Of a stretch of 35,445 nucleotides of DNA, positions 1 to 7,715 are shown piece by piece. How positions within the stretch are numbered: the first letter of the stretch is position 1; each line of letters opens with the position of its first letter. Origin of the DNA: Planctomycetaceae bacterium (GTDB lineage Bacteria > Planctomycetota > Phycisphaerae > Phycisphaerales > SM1A02); the NCBI GenBank assembly GCA_027490145.1, contig JAIXYQ010000016.1:1-35445 (forward strand), read 5' to 3'. The notes beneath the pieces are model-generated. The model saw nothing but the letters and a program-made list of their open reading frames with translations, had not been told where the DNA came from and did no database searches. The position numbers and the translations under genes are program-made.

Positions 1-404
1 ACAGTCCTCGCCTGCTCAGAAACTGGCGCGTCTGTCACCCCGTGGTCACTGTGCACTGCTGCGCGCCAGCTTTCCTCGCAGGCTGCGGAACTCGCTCTGC
101 GAGGCATGCCGCGCCCCCTGTTCCGCGACGGCCGCATGGTGATCACTGAATGACGCGCGGTCAGTCCGACAGCGACGCGCCGTCCGCAGCGACCGAGCGG
201 CCCGGCGCTGCGCGGCTTTGGGAGTCGCGAGGGCGGCACAAGCAGCGCATTCGGAGGCGGGTGCCCGCCCCGCCGAGCGACGGACGTGAGCGCGAGCGAA
301 ACCTGGTGGAGCGAGCGCGTCCGCGCAGCCAGGGCCCGATGGCGCGCGAGGACGGCGCGGAGCACACACCCGCGCCCGAGGGCGCGCGAGGACGGCGCGG
401 AGCG
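1..404 (-). repeat. Dispersed repeat element, left copy (cut by window edge)
   Basis: Non-coding stretch that, read on the minus strand, matches the plus strand of about 26028-26478 almost continuously. Shared landmarks include the block around 100-140 (right copy 26340-26375), the block around 185-310, and the end at 1-30. Near the outer edge a 23-bp unit starting GGCGCGCGAGGACG occurs twice (341-363 and 381-403), matching a duplicated unit at the outer edge of the right copy. Long arginine- and alanine-rich frames run through on both strands, but none has a plausible start context and they are not conserved as protein between copies. No transposase, no clear terminal inverted repeat and no target-site duplication was seen. 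It may continue beyond base 1. Confidence 0.85.
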
Positions 405-491
405 CACAACTCGCATCCACTTTGGCAGCCTGGCTCCTTTCCAAAGGCCCATGTGGGCCCACACGCTTCCCCAACACGCCCAAACGACGAA
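405..491. other. Spacer between the left repeat and the atpG terminator
   Basis: No gene is supported here. The stretch holds small palindromes (around 437-448 and 447-462) and the pyrimidine-rich sequence that serves as the tail of the atpG terminator on the minus strand. Together with the repeat, bases 1-539 contain nothing I can call as coding. Confidence 0.5.
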
Positions 492-513
492 GCCCGCGCC
501 GGTCGGCGCGGGC
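492..513 (-). terminator. Terminator hairpin of atpG
   Basis: A 9-bp perfect GC stem (492-500 with 505-513) with a 4-nt loop lies 26 bases past the atpG stop codon. Read on the minus strand it is followed by TTCGTCGTTTG, a moderately T-rich tail. Its position and form fit a Rho-independent terminator for atpG. Confidence 0.7.
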
Positions 514-539
514 CTCGAGTTGCATGCTGGGCTGATGGT

Positions 540-1403
540 TCAGCCGAGCGCCGCGGCGCCCGACACGATCTCGGTGAGCTCGGTCGTGATGCGCGCCTGG
601 CGGGCACGGTTGTAGTTGCGCTTGAGCGTGCGGCCAAGGCCGGACGCGTTGTCGGTGGCGGCCTTCATGGCGACCATGCGCATGACGTTCTCGCTGACGA
701 CGGCGTCGTTGAACGCCTGGAACAGGCTGACCTTCACGCTGCGCGGAAGGAGGTCGTCGAGGATCTCGCCGGCGCCGGGGCTGAACTCGTACGACGCGCT
801 GGGCGCGCCCTGCGCCGTCTGGGGCATCGAGAGGGGCAGGAGCTGCACCGCCTCGGCGATCTGGCGCGAGTTGCTGACGAAGCGCATGCTGCAGATCACC
901 ACCTGCTCGAACCCGCCGGCGATGAAGGCATCCATGTAGCGCTCGGCCAGCGCCTGGATGTCCTCGTACTTCGGTCGGTCACCGAAGGTGAACCGCTCCT
1001 CTGGCAGCATCTGCTGGTACTTGAAGAAGGCGAAGGCCTTCTTCCCGGCCGTGTGCAGGACCACCTGCTTGCCCTGGGCCTTGAGTGCCTTGATGCGGAC
1101 CATGGCCGTACGCAGCACGTTGCCGTTGTAGGCGCCGCAGAGACCACGGTCGCTGCCGATGACGAGCACCAGCACCTTGCCTGACGAGCCGCCGCCCTGC
1201 AGCAGCGGATGCGACACGTCACCCGCCGCGGCGGCGACCTCGCCCACCAGCTGACGGATGCGATCGGTGTAGGGCCGGGTGGCCTTGGCCCGGGCCAGCG
1301 ACGCCGTGAACTTGGCGGTCGCAATCATCTGCATGGTCTTGGTGATGCGCTGGATGGTGCGGACGGCGACCATGCGCTTCTTGATCTCGCGGATCTGTGC
1401 CAT
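540..1403 (-). CDS. atpG: ATP synthase F1 gamma subunit
   Basis: Encodes a 287-residue gamma subunit, the central rotating shaft of the F1 part of the F-type ATP synthase, on the cytoplasmic face of the membrane. The N-terminal helix (MAQIREIKKRMVAVRTIQRI, residues 1-20) and the following KTMQMIATAK are typical, as is GSDRGLCGAYN near residue 80. The C-terminal helix carries the usual RNYNRARQARITTELTEIVSGA. Length is normal. The frame stays open upstream to 2666, but that part is only the antisense of thiE; the ATG at 1403 begins the family consensus. There is no Shine-Dalgarno, and a TACCAT box ends 10 nt before the start. The gene is divergent from thiE, so atpA is not directly upstream, and a terminator and repeat follow it. 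It therefore seems to stand alone. Confidence 0.96.
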   Translation of the reverse strand: MAQIREIKKRMVAVRTIQRITKTMQMIATAKFTASLARAKATRPYTDRIRQLVGEVAAAAGDVSHPLLQGGGSSGKVLVLVIGSDRGLCGAYNGNVLRTAMVRIKALKAQGKQVVLHTAGKKAFAFFKYQQMLPEERFTFGDRPKYEDIQALAERYMDAFIAGGFEQVVICSMRFVSNSRQIAEAVQLLPLSMPQTAQGAPSASYEFSPGAGEILDDLLPRSVKVSLFQAFNDAVVSENVMRMVAMKAATDNASGLGRTLKRNYNRARQARITTELTEIVSGAAALG

Positions 1404-1413
1404 AGGGGTGGAA

Positions 1414-1419
1414 ATGGTA
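1414..1419 (-). promoter_or_regulatory. Candidate -10 box for atpG
   Basis: TACCAT on the minus strand, 10 nt before the atpG ATG. A start of transcription 6-7 nt past the box would leave a leader of only a few bases. No convincing -35 hexamer is visible. Confidence 0.4.
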
Positions 1420-1475
1420 GCGTCCGTCCCGGGCCGCCGCCGTGCGCGAAACCCCGGCCTACGCTGCAGGAAACC

Positions 1476-2510
1476 GTGTCCGCGATCCTCCGCATCATCG
1501 ATGCCAACCGCAATCGGGCCCTCGAGGCGCTCCGCGTGCTCGAGGACCTGGCCCGCTTCGCGGTGGGTGACCCAGGGCTTGCGGAGGGCTTCAAGGCCTC
1601 GCGCCATGCGATCACGCAGGCGTTGGGTGGGATCGATGCCGCCCTCCTGCTGTCGTCGCGCGATGCCCGGGGTGATGTCGGCACCACCCTCACCGGCGCC
1701 GCGGAGCAGGCCAGGCCCAACCTCCATGCGCTGGCGGTGGCCAACGCCTCGCGCGCCTCCGAGGCGCTGCGCTCGCTCGAGGAGTCCCTCAAGCTCCACG
1801 ACGCCGTCGCCGCACCTCGCATCGAGCGCGTGCGCTACCGCACCTACGACCTCGCGCGCGACCTTGCGCTTCGGCTCGCCGGGAGCGCGCCGCGGCAGTG
1901 GGCGGTCTGCGTCCTCGTGACGGAGTCGATCTGCGCCATGCCGTGGCTCGATGCAGCGAAGGCAGCGCTCGACGGCGGCGCGGACTGCCTCCAGCTGCGC
2001 GAGAAGGAACTCGACGCCGCCGAACTCCTCGCGCGCGCCCGCGTGCTCCGCGACCTCACGCGGTCCGCCGCTGCGAGCCTGATCATCAATGACCGGATCG
2101 ATGTGGCCATGGCCAGCGATGCCGACGGTGTCCACCTTGGCCAGGGTGACCTGCCGATCGCCGCGGCACGATCGATCGCCGGCTCGACGCTGCTCATCGG
2201 TGCGAGCACGCACGATCCGCACGAGGCTTCCGAGTCGGTGGCCGCCGGAGCGTCCTACTGCGGCGTGGGATGCATGTTCCCGTCGGGCACCAAGGATGGA
2301 CTGCCGATCGCAGGCCCCTCCTACTTCCTGCGCTTCCTCGCGGAGCACCCCGGAGTGCCGCACCTGGCGATCGGGGGCATCGATGAGGCCAGGGCCCGCG
2401 AGCTCGCGGCGCTCGGGTGCCGAGGCGTTGCCGTGAGCCGTTCCGTGCTTGCCGCGACCGATCCGGCCCTGGCGGTTCGCCGGCTGCGCGGAGCGCTCGC
2501 CCATGGCTGA
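1476..2510 (+). CDS. thiE: ThiD2-ThiE fusion, thiamine-phosphate synthase
   Basis: The C-terminal half (about 145-344) is thiamine phosphate synthase, which joins HMP diphosphate and carboxythiazole phosphate. Seen motifs are QLREKEL (173-179), NDRIDVA (205-211), DGVHLGQGDLP (217-227), GVGCMFPSGTK (263-273) and the phosphate-binding GGI (300-302). The N-terminal part (about 5-135), beginning ILRIIDANRNRALEALRVLE, matches the ThiD2 family often fused to ThiE in planctomycetes and proposed to act in pyrimidine phosphorylation. The start is a GTG at 1476, chosen because CAGGA lies just upstream and the ThiD2 consensus begins there; there is no in-frame ATG nearby. The product is 344 residues. 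It overlaps the next gene by 8 bases, so the two are probably translationally coupled. Confidence 0.93.
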   Translation: MSAILRIIDANRNRALEALRVLEDLARFAVGDPGLAEGFKASRHAITQALGGIDAALLLSSRDARGDVGTTLTGAAEQARPNLHALAVANASRASEALRSLEESLKLHDAVAAPRIERVRYRTYDLARDLALRLAGSAPRQWAVCVLVTESICAMPWLDAAKAALDGGADCLQLREKELDAAELLARARVLRDLTRSAAASLIINDRIDVAMASDADGVHLGQGDLPIAAARSIAGSTLLIGASTHDPHEASESVAAGASYCGVGCMFPSGTKDGLPIAGPSYFLRFLAEHPGVPHLAIGGIDEARARELAALGCRGVAVSRSVLAATDPALAVRRLRGALAHG

Positions 2511-3360
2511 ACGCGACCGTCCCGCGCGATCCACCCATGATGGCGCCCGCGATCCCGAGGCCGTCCTCACGCTGCTGGGCACGGGCACCTCGGCCGGCGT
2601 GCCGCTGATCGGGTGCGGGTGCGACACCTGCACGAGCGATGATCCCCGCGACCGGCGCCTGCGCACCGCGGCGATGCTGCGCTTTCTCGATGCGGGCGGC
2701 GTGCGGCGAACCGTGCTGCTCGATGTCGGCCCGGACCACCGTCAGCAGGCGCTCGCGCACCGCATCGATCGCGCCGACCACATCCTGCTCACGCACAGCC
2801 ACGTCGACCACGTCTGGGGGCTCGACGAGGTCCGCCGCTACAACGCACTCATGGGCACCTCGATCCCGGTCATCGGCGATGCACGCACGATCGACGAGGT
2901 CCACCGGATCTACGCCCACATCTTCGACCGCGGGCGCAACGCCAACGACAGCTGGGTCGCCGATCTGGCCACGGTGCGCATCGCGCCGGGCGATGCGCTG
3001 GATTGCCACGGGATCCGCGCCACCGCCGTGTCGATGCTGCACGGCCGACTGCCGATCCTGTCGTGGAGGTTCGATGGTCCGGGGCCGCTGTTCCCGCTGG
3101 TCTACGCCACCGACGTGAACGGGATCCCACCCGAGTCCTGGCGGCACCTCTCGGGCGCGCGGACCCTGGTCCTCGATGGACTCCGGTTCAGGTCCCATCC
3201 CACGCACTTTTCCATCGACCAGGCCATCGATGCCGCCTCGCGCATCGGCGCTCGGCGCACCGTGCTCGTGCACATGACCCACGACGTGCTGCACGAGCGC
3301 GACGCACGCAACCTGCCTGAGGGGATCGAGTTCGGCTTCGATGGGCTCGAACTGCGTTGA
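2503..3360 (+). CDS. PhnP-like metallo-beta-lactamase-fold phosphodiesterase
   Basis: A 285-residue metallo-beta-lactamase-fold hydrolase. The N-terminal LLGTGTSAGVPLIGCGCDTC (24-43), with Cys38, Cys40 and Cys43, is typical of the PhnP / cyclic-phosphate phosphodiesterase branch, where the cysteines bind a structural zinc. The catalytic dinuclear metal motif is HSHVDH (98-103). A later Asp (YATDVNG, about 205) and His (HMTHD, near the end) complete the set. The start ATG overlaps the thiE stop region by 8 bases. The exact substrate is not shown by the sequence; no phn genes are nearby, so a role in phosphonate breakdown is not supported. A general nucleotide or cyclic phosphate esterase is the safest reading. 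Confidence 0.88.
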   Translation: MAERDRPARSTHDGARDPEAVLTLLGTGTSAGVPLIGCGCDTCTSDDPRDRRLRTAAMLRFLDAGGVRRTVLLDVGPDHRQQALAHRIDRADHILLTHSHVDHVWGLDEVRRYNALMGTSIPVIGDARTIDEVHRIYAHIFDRGRNANDSWVADLATVRIAPGDALDCHGIRATAVSMLHGRLPILSWRFDGPGPLFPLVYATDVNGIPPESWRHLSGARTLVLDGLRFRSHPTHFSIDQAIDAASRIGARRTVLVHMTHDVLHERDARNLPEGIEFGFDGLELR

Positions 3361-3412
3361 GCGCACCCGTCATGCCGGCGGGACCCGCGCCACACCGCCA
3401 CACGGCGCGGCC

Positions 3413-3418
3413 TAGACT
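3413..3418 (+). promoter_or_regulatory. Candidate -10 box for sod, 6 nt before ATG
   Basis: TAGACT followed by exactly 6 nt and the sod ATG. Transcription would begin at or next to the start codon, giving a leaderless message. There is no Shine-Dalgarno. No clear -35 is visible. Confidence 0.45.
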
Positions 3419-3424
3419 GCGTCC

Positions 3425-4072
3425 ATGAGCAACCACCATCCGTTCACCCTTCCGCCGCTGCCGTACGCCGAGAACGCGCTTGAGCCCGTCATCGACGCAC
3501 GCACGATGAACATCCACCACACCAAGCACCACAACGCGTACGTCACCAACCTGAACGCGGCGCTCGAGCCCCATGCCGACCTGCACGGGCTGACGCTGGA
3601 CGAGCTCTGCCGTCGGATCGCCTCGCTGCCCGATGGCCTGCGCAATCCGGTGCGCAACAACGGCGGCGGAGCCTGGAACCACACGATGTTCTGGTCGCTC
3701 ATGGCGGCGCCGGGCACCGGCGGCCAGCCGAGCGGCGCGCTCAACGCGGCGATCGACGCCGCGTTCGGTTCGATGGACGAGTTCAAGAAGAAGTTCGCGG
3801 CGGCGGGCACGGGCCGGTTCGGCTCGGGCTGGGCGTGGTTGTGCGTCATGCCCAACGGCACGCTCGCGGTCTGCTCGACCCCCAACCAGGACAACCCCCT
3901 CATGGCCGGGATCAGCGACTGCGAAGGCACGCCGATCCTCTGCCTCGACGTGTGGGAACACGCGTACTACCTCAACTACCAGAACCGTCGTCCCGACTAC
4001 ATCACTGCGTGGTGGGGCGTGGTCAACTGGAACGAGGTCAACAAGCGCTTCGAGGCCGCCGGCAAGCGCTGA
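3425..4072 (+). CDS. sodA: Superoxide dismutase, Mn/Fe family (Mn-like)
   Basis: A 215-residue member of the iron/manganese superoxide dismutases, converting superoxide to oxygen and hydrogen peroxide. The four metal ligands are visible: His31 (NIHHTKHH), His86 (AWNHTMFW), Asp175 and His179 (DVWEHAYYL). Two markers favour manganese: a glycine at the position four before His86, where Fe enzymes carry Gln, and Gln155 in TPNQDNPLM. No signal peptide is present, so it is cytoplasmic. It is monocistronic, closed by a very strong 14-bp hairpin. A TAGACT box 6 nt upstream with no ribosome binding site suggests a leaderless message. Metal preference cannot be settled from sequence; a cambialistic enzyme is possible. 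Confidence 0.96.
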   Translation: MSNHHPFTLPPLPYAENALEPVIDARTMNIHHTKHHNAYVTNLNAALEPHADLHGLTLDELCRRIASLPDGLRNPVRNNGGGAWNHTMFWSLMAAPGTGGQPSGALNAAIDAAFGSMDEFKKKFAAAGTGRFGSGWAWLCVMPNGTLAVCSTPNQDNPLMAGISDCEGTPILCLDVWEHAYYLNYQNRRPDYITAWWGVVNWNEVNKRFEAAGKR

Positions 4073-4095
4073 CGGACATCCCGGGCACGACCAGC

Positions 4096-4126
4096 GCGGG
4101 CCGACCGGATCGTCCGGTCGGCCCGC
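4096..4126. terminator. 14-bp perfect hairpin between convergent genes
   Basis: GCGGGCCGACCGGA (4096-4109) pairs perfectly with 4113-4126 around a TCG loop. It sits between the sod stop (4072) and the lipoprotein stop (4162). No T-run follows on either strand, so it may act as a bidirectional Rho-assisted terminator or 3'-end stabiliser. Confidence 0.65.
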
Positions 4127-4161
4127 GGCCGTTCATGCACGCCCGCACGCGGCCGAGCCGA

Positions 4162-4875
4162 TCACGGCGCAGCCGGTGCAGCCAGATCGGCGCGCAGCCC
4201 GTCGACCATGGCCCGGAAGTCCTTGCGGTGCAGCTCGACCGTGCGTTCCGGTCCGTTCAATCGAAGGAACACATTTCGACCTGGAGCCTGCACGATCGCG
4301 CCGAACTGCATCTGGCCCGGGCGCGGTGCGGCTGCACCCATGCCTTGGTACGCACCCTTGAGCTCGATCAGCGCCACCTTCATCCCGGCGACCGTGGTGT
4401 CCTCGCGCACGGGAACGATGGCGCCGCCGTCACTGCCGCGGAACTGGCGCACCCACCGTTCGATGTTGGCATCGATCGGCCCGCCATCGCCGCCTGCGAA
4501 CAGGCTGACGACGAGTTCGGCCGCACCACCATCCTCGCCTCCGGGGCCGGGCACGGAGTACTGGAGCGTGCGGAACTGCATCGTGGGCAGTTGCCACTGC
4601 CACGTCGTCGGCTTCGGGAAGCTCAAACCCCCGACTTCGATCACCGTGGCATCGCTCGTGGCGCTGCTGAGGGGCCACGCCGGCGCGGCGCCGTCGGCAC
4701 CCTTCGCCGCCGCACCGGGGGCCGGCGCGCTGCTTGATCCAGCCGGCGCGGGCGACTGCGCCGCTGGTGGCCGGGGCCCCGCGGGAGCAGGCGGCTTGGG
4801 CTTCGCGTCACTGCACGCGGCCATCGCCAGCGAGGCGAGGAGCGAGGCGCGGAGCACGATTCGTCGGTCGTTCAT
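4162..4875 (-). CDS. Predicted lipoprotein of unknown function
   Basis: A 237-residue protein I do not recognise. It starts with a lipoprotein signal peptide: basic RR at 4-5, hydrophobic LLASLAMA, and a lipobox MAAC with Cys21 as lipidation site. A proline/alanine-rich linker follows (about 25-70), which is common between a lipid anchor and a folded domain. The folded part (about 75-230) alternates strand-like stretches and contains the segments GGLSFPKPTTWQWQLP and FRTLQYSVPGPGG, and a conserved-looking NVFLRLNGPERTVELH near the end. No catalytic motif is evident. The start ATG is 17 bases from the divergent amidohydrolase start. Its function could be envelope-related, but nothing shows this directly. 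Confidence 0.85.
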   Translation of the reverse strand: MNDRRIVLRASLLASLAMAACSDAKPKPPAPAGPRPPAAQSPAPAGSSSAPAPGAAAKGADGAAPAWPLSSATSDATVIEVGGLSFPKPTTWQWQLPTMQFRTLQYSVPGPGGEDGGAAELVVSLFAGGDGGPIDANIERWVRQFRGSDGGAIVPVREDTTVAGMKVALIELKGAYQGMGAAAPRPGQMQFGAIVQAPGRNVFLRLNGPERTVELHRKDFRAMVDGLRADLAAPAAP

Positions 4876-4880
4876 GCTCC

Positions 4881-4887
4881 TAGGATA
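4881..4887. promoter_or_regulatory. Overlapping divergent -10 boxes, lipoprotein / amidohydrolase
   Basis: The start codons of the two divergent genes are separated by only 17 bases. TAGGAT (4881-4886) lies 6 nt before the plus-strand ATG at 4893. TATCCT on the minus strand (4887 down to 4882) lies 6 nt before the minus-strand ATG at 4875. The two boxes share five base pairs, so polymerase could occupy only one orientation at a time. Both messages would be leaderless. AGGAGC next to the lipoprotein ATG looks like a Shine-Dalgarno but is too close to the codon. Confidence 0.5.
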
Positions 4888-4892
4888 GGGCG

Positions 4893-6401
4893 ATGGCCCA
4901 AGCCGTTTCGATGGACGTTCCCGTGTGGTGCCCGGCTTCGGGCGACCGTCACGGCGTGCACTGGTCCGACGGCACGATCGTCGACCACGATCCGGGAGCG
5001 CAGGTCATCGATCTGCCCGCCGGGGCGTTCGCCGTGCCCGGGCTGATCGATGGCCACCTGCACCTGATCCTCGGCGGACTCGGACTGGAGATGCTCGATC
5101 TCTCCACCTGCACCAGCCGTGCAGAGGTCGAGCGCCGTGTGCGGGACCGTCATGCCGGGCTCGATGCCGGCCGTTGGCTCATCGCGCACGGCTGGAACGA
5201 GGATCGCTGGGGCGGCGAACAGCCGACGGCGTCCTGGTTCGACGGGCTCGATGACCGGCACGTCGTGGCGTGGCGCATGGACCATCATGCCTGCGTGGTC
5301 AGCCGAAGCGTCATGGCCCGGCTGGACCTGTCGTCGACTCCCGACGGCGGCGAGATCGTGCGCGACGGTTCGGGGGCACCCACCGGACTGCTGCGCGAGG
5401 CGGCTGCATGGCACATCGCGAAGCCCGCCATCCCGGCGCCGAGCGTCGACGAACGCCGCGCAGCGCTCGATGCCGCGGTGCGCCACCTGCATGCGCTCGG
5501 CGTGACCGGCGTGGGCAGCATGGAGTACGGCATCGATCTCCAGCATGTGCTGGCACCGCGCCGCGATGATCTGCCGCTGCGCATGGCGGTCACGCTGCTG
5601 GATCGCGACTGGCCACTCGACGTGACGCCCGGCGTGACGTTCGAGGGCGGCGACCGGCTGTGGGTCGTCGGCTACAAGAGCTTCGTCGACGGCACGCTGG
5701 GCTCCCGCACCGCGCGCATGCACGAACCGTACGCCGACGAGCCCTCCACGCGCGGGCTGTGGACCGAGCTCGCCGCGGATGGCCTGCTGCGCGACTGGGC
5801 GGAACATGTCCTGGCCAACGGCTTGAGCCCGAGCATGCACGCGATCGGCGATGCGGCCTTCACCGCCGCGCTCGATGCGTTGGAGCGCGATGACCGACGG
5901 ATCGGCCGCATCGAGCATGCCCAGACCGCATGCCGGTCGGACATCGCCCGATGCGCGGACCGGATCATCAGCATGCAGCCCCTGCACAAGGCGGACGACG
6001 CACCGAGCGCCCCGTCACGCCTGGGCGCCTCGCGGATGGATCGCTTCTTCCGCTTCCGCGACTTCGCCGATGCCGGCGCGCGGCTGGTCTTCGGCAGCGA
6101 CTGGCCGATCGTGACCTGCTGTCCGCTGGCGGGCATGCGCGCCGCGATCACCGGGATCGACCGAACCGGCGCGATCGTGGCACCGGAGCAGTCGCTCACC
6201 GCCTCCGAGGCCTTGCTCGCCTACACGCTCGATGCCGCGAAAGCGCTGCGTTTCCCGGAGGGATGCGGCACCCTGCAGCACGGGGCTCCTGCCGACCTCA
6301 CGATCCTCGATCGCGATCCACGGACCGCCGATTGGGTGCACGCCCCGCCGCGCGTGCTCATGACGGTCGTCGCCGGCGAGATCGTCCACCGAGCCATCTG
6401 A
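4893..6401 (+). CDS. Amidohydrolase family protein (YtcJ-like)
   Basis: A 502-residue metal-dependent hydrolase of the amidohydrolase_3 / YtcJ group. The metal-binding DGHLHL is at 53-58 within the usual PGLIDGHLHL strand. Further family marks are YKSFVDGTLGSR (261-272) with Lys262 at the position of the bridging lysine, HAIGDAAF (316-323), RIEHAQ (339-344) and the metal Asp403 in FGSDWPI. The C-terminal beta-sandwich closes with ADLTILDRDP. Such enzymes cleave C-N bonds in amides, carbamates or formamides; the substrate here is unknown. No signal peptide is seen. The gene ends 10 bases before the convergent M50 protease gene. TAGGAT sits 6 nt before the ATG. Confidence 0.92.
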   Translation: MAQAVSMDVPVWCPASGDRHGVHWSDGTIVDHDPGAQVIDLPAGAFAVPGLIDGHLHLILGGLGLEMLDLSTCTSRAEVERRVRDRHAGLDAGRWLIAHGWNEDRWGGEQPTASWFDGLDDRHVVAWRMDHHACVVSRSVMARLDLSSTPDGGEIVRDGSGAPTGLLREAAAWHIAKPAIPAPSVDERRAALDAAVRHLHALGVTGVGSMEYGIDLQHVLAPRRDDLPLRMAVTLLDRDWPLDVTPGVTFEGGDRLWVVGYKSFVDGTLGSRTARMHEPYADEPSTRGLWTELAADGLLRDWAEHVLANGLSPSMHAIGDAAFTAALDALERDDRRIGRIEHAQTACRSDIARCADRIISMQPLHKADDAPSAPSRLGASRMDRFFRFRDFADAGARLVFGSDWPIVTCCPLAGMRAAITGIDRTGAIVAPEQSLTASEALLAYTLDAAKALRFPEGCGTLQHGAPADLTILDRDPRTADWVHAPPRVLMTVVAGEIVHRAI

Positions 6402-6411
6402 AGGCTCCGGA

Positions 6412-7071
6412 TCAACCGTTCAGGAACCGCTCCGCAACGGCCAGGTACCACTTCGAGGCGGCGCCTGCTCCGTCGAAGATCAGGCCGCCACCGCCCAGGA
6501 ACACGATCGCCAGCAACACGAAGATCGATGCGCCCGCCACCTCGGGGCGATTGAAAAAACCGTACGCCTTGATCGACACCCCCGCCGCGATGCGCGAACC
6601 ATCGAGCGGGGGGACCGGCAGCAGGTTGAGGATCGCCAAGGCCACATTGATGTAGCCGGCCCGCCACAGGAGCAACGTGGCCCGCTCGCCGATGGCAAGG
6701 TGCTTCGCCAACGCGACTGCAAGCACCGTGAGCGCGACGAACGCGATGAGCACGTTCACCATCGGTCCCGCGAGCGCCACCCAGCCCATGCTGCGACGAC
6801 CATGGCGCATCCGAGATGGATCGACCGGCATCAGGCCCCAGGCGATGCCCACCACCGCGAACATCAGCAGCGACGCCCACCCCATGTGCACGAGGGGGTT
6901 CCAGGTCATGTGTCCACGCTCGATCGGCGTCCGGTCCCCTTGCCAGATCGCAGCCCAACCGTGCGCCAACTCATGGAGCGTGATGCTGAAGATCACGATC
7001 AGGGCGTAGCCGGCCACCATCCACGCGCCGTACTCGCGATACCACTCGTGAACCCACCAGCCACTCGTCAT
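6412..7071 (-). CDS. Site-2 protease family membrane metalloprotease (M50)
   Basis: A polytopic membrane protein of 219 residues with the zinc-protease motif HELAH in the first main transmembrane segment (SITLHELAHGWAA) and the second signature NLLPVPPLDGSR, whose Asp is the third zinc ligand. This is the compact site-2 protease type without a PDZ domain. Hydrophobic segments flank both motifs, and a further helix lies near the C-terminus (IFVLLAIVFLGGG). Such proteases cut substrates inside the membrane, for example anti-sigma factors; the target here is unknown. An upstream GTG at 7086 would add five residues. I prefer the ATG at 7071 because a TACCGT box lies exactly 6 nt before it, as in several neighbours. 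Confidence 0.92.
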   Translation of the reverse strand: MTSGWWVHEWYREYGAWMVAGYALIVIFSITLHELAHGWAAIWQGDRTPIERGHMTWNPLVHMGWASLLMFAVVGIAWGLMPVDPSRMRHGRRSMGWVALAGPMVNVLIAFVALTVLAVALAKHLAIGERATLLLWRAGYINVALAILNLLPVPPLDGSRIAAGVSIKAYGFFNRPEVAGASIFVLLAIVFLGGGGLIFDGAGAASKWYLAVAERFLNG

Positions 7072-7077
7072 GACAGC

Positions 7078-7083
7078 ACGGTA
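7078..7083 (-). promoter_or_regulatory. Candidate -10 box for the M50 protease gene
   Basis: TACCGT on the minus strand, followed by exactly 6 nt and the ATG at 7071. This supports a leaderless start and decides between the ATG and the GTG at 7086. Confidence 0.4.
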
Positions 7084-7176
7084 CACCGCATGGTCGGATA
7101 ATGCGTGGACTGTTCACCCGCGAGCAGGGCTCCCGTTCCATGCCCACGGCTCGCATCAGGAAGCTCGCCCCCGCCC

Positions 7177-7204
7177 TTGCGGCAGGGCGGCGGAGCCGTA
7201 CACT
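7177..7204 (+). promoter_or_regulatory. Candidate promoter for the rpsP cluster
   Basis: TTGCGG (7177-7182) and TACACT (7199-7204) are 16 bp apart, the spacing also seen at rplM and FNR. This predicts a leader of roughly 140 nt before rpsP. The -35 is embedded in a short hairpin (7171-7190). A second, weaker -10 (GATAAT at 7097) lies further upstream. Confidence 0.35.
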
Positions 7205-7353
7205 GCTCAGCTCGCATCCGCGTCCCAAAGGCGCGCCGCACGGCCCCATCCAAAGCGACCTCCCGTCGCAGGGCTCCACGGCTCGCCCGGCCAGCGACCC
7301 CTCGCCACTGTGGCATGGGGCGCCCCGAGGGAAGCGCAACACGGAGTCATCAC

Positions 7354-7698
7354 ATGGTCGTCCTTCGCCTGAAGAAGATGGGTCGCATCCATCGTCCGTT
7401 CTATCGCCTGTCCGCCATGGACAAGCGCTCGCCGCGTGACGGCGCAGTCATCGAGGCCCTGGGCTGGTTCGATCCGCTCGGCCCCGAAGGCAAGCAGTGG
7501 AACCTCAACGCCGATCGCATCGTGCACTGGCTGTCGGTCGGCGCACAGCCGTCGGAGACCGTGGTCGACCTGCTCAAGCGCGCCAGCATCACGCCGACGG
7601 TCGGCAAGGGCAAGCGCCCGATCTCGAAGCAGTACGAGGTCACGCGCGCCCGCGGCCACACCAAGCTCAAGCCCGCAGCCGCCCCCGCGAAGAAGTGA
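7354..7698 (+). CDS. rpsP: Ribosomal protein bS16
   Basis: A small-subunit ribosomal protein of 114 residues. The N-terminus MVVLRLKKMGRIHRPFYRLS and the downstream ALGWFDPL and DRIVHWLSVGAQPSETV are textbook bS16. The C-terminus has a short basic tail (KLKPAAAPAKK) beyond the core. The frame is open well upstream, but the ATG at 7354 is preceded by GGAG at a good distance and starts the family consensus. It leads the rpsP-trmD-rplS cluster. The usual rimM gene between rpsP and trmD is absent: only 17 bases separate them. Confidence 0.97.
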   Translation: MVVLRLKKMGRIHRPFYRLSAMDKRSPRDGAVIEALGWFDPLGPEGKQWNLNADRIVHWLSVGAQPSETVVDLLKRASITPTVGKGKRPISKQYEVTRARGHTKLKPAAAPAKK

Positions 7699-7715
7699 CC
7701 TGACCACGCTGCGCC

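Noticed and set aside
46..1184. Several long Arg/Ala-rich open frames at the left end, on both strands
   Set aside because: They cross the dispersed repeat and the antisense of atpG, lack start signals, and only reflect high GC content.
1404..2666. 708-codon minus frame continuing upstream of atpG
   Set aside because: The extra part is antisense to thiE and a metallo-hydrolase; the gamma subunit consensus begins at the ATG at 1403.
4876..4881. AGGAGC as Shine-Dalgarno of the lipoprotein gene
   Set aside because: It directly abuts the ATG, too close for ribosome binding, and the -10 spacing explains the region better.
7171..7190. 7-bp hairpin upstream of rpsP as a riboswitch or leader regulator
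   Set aside because: It overlaps the putative -35 and would not be transcribed if that promoter is used; no known leader motif is seen.
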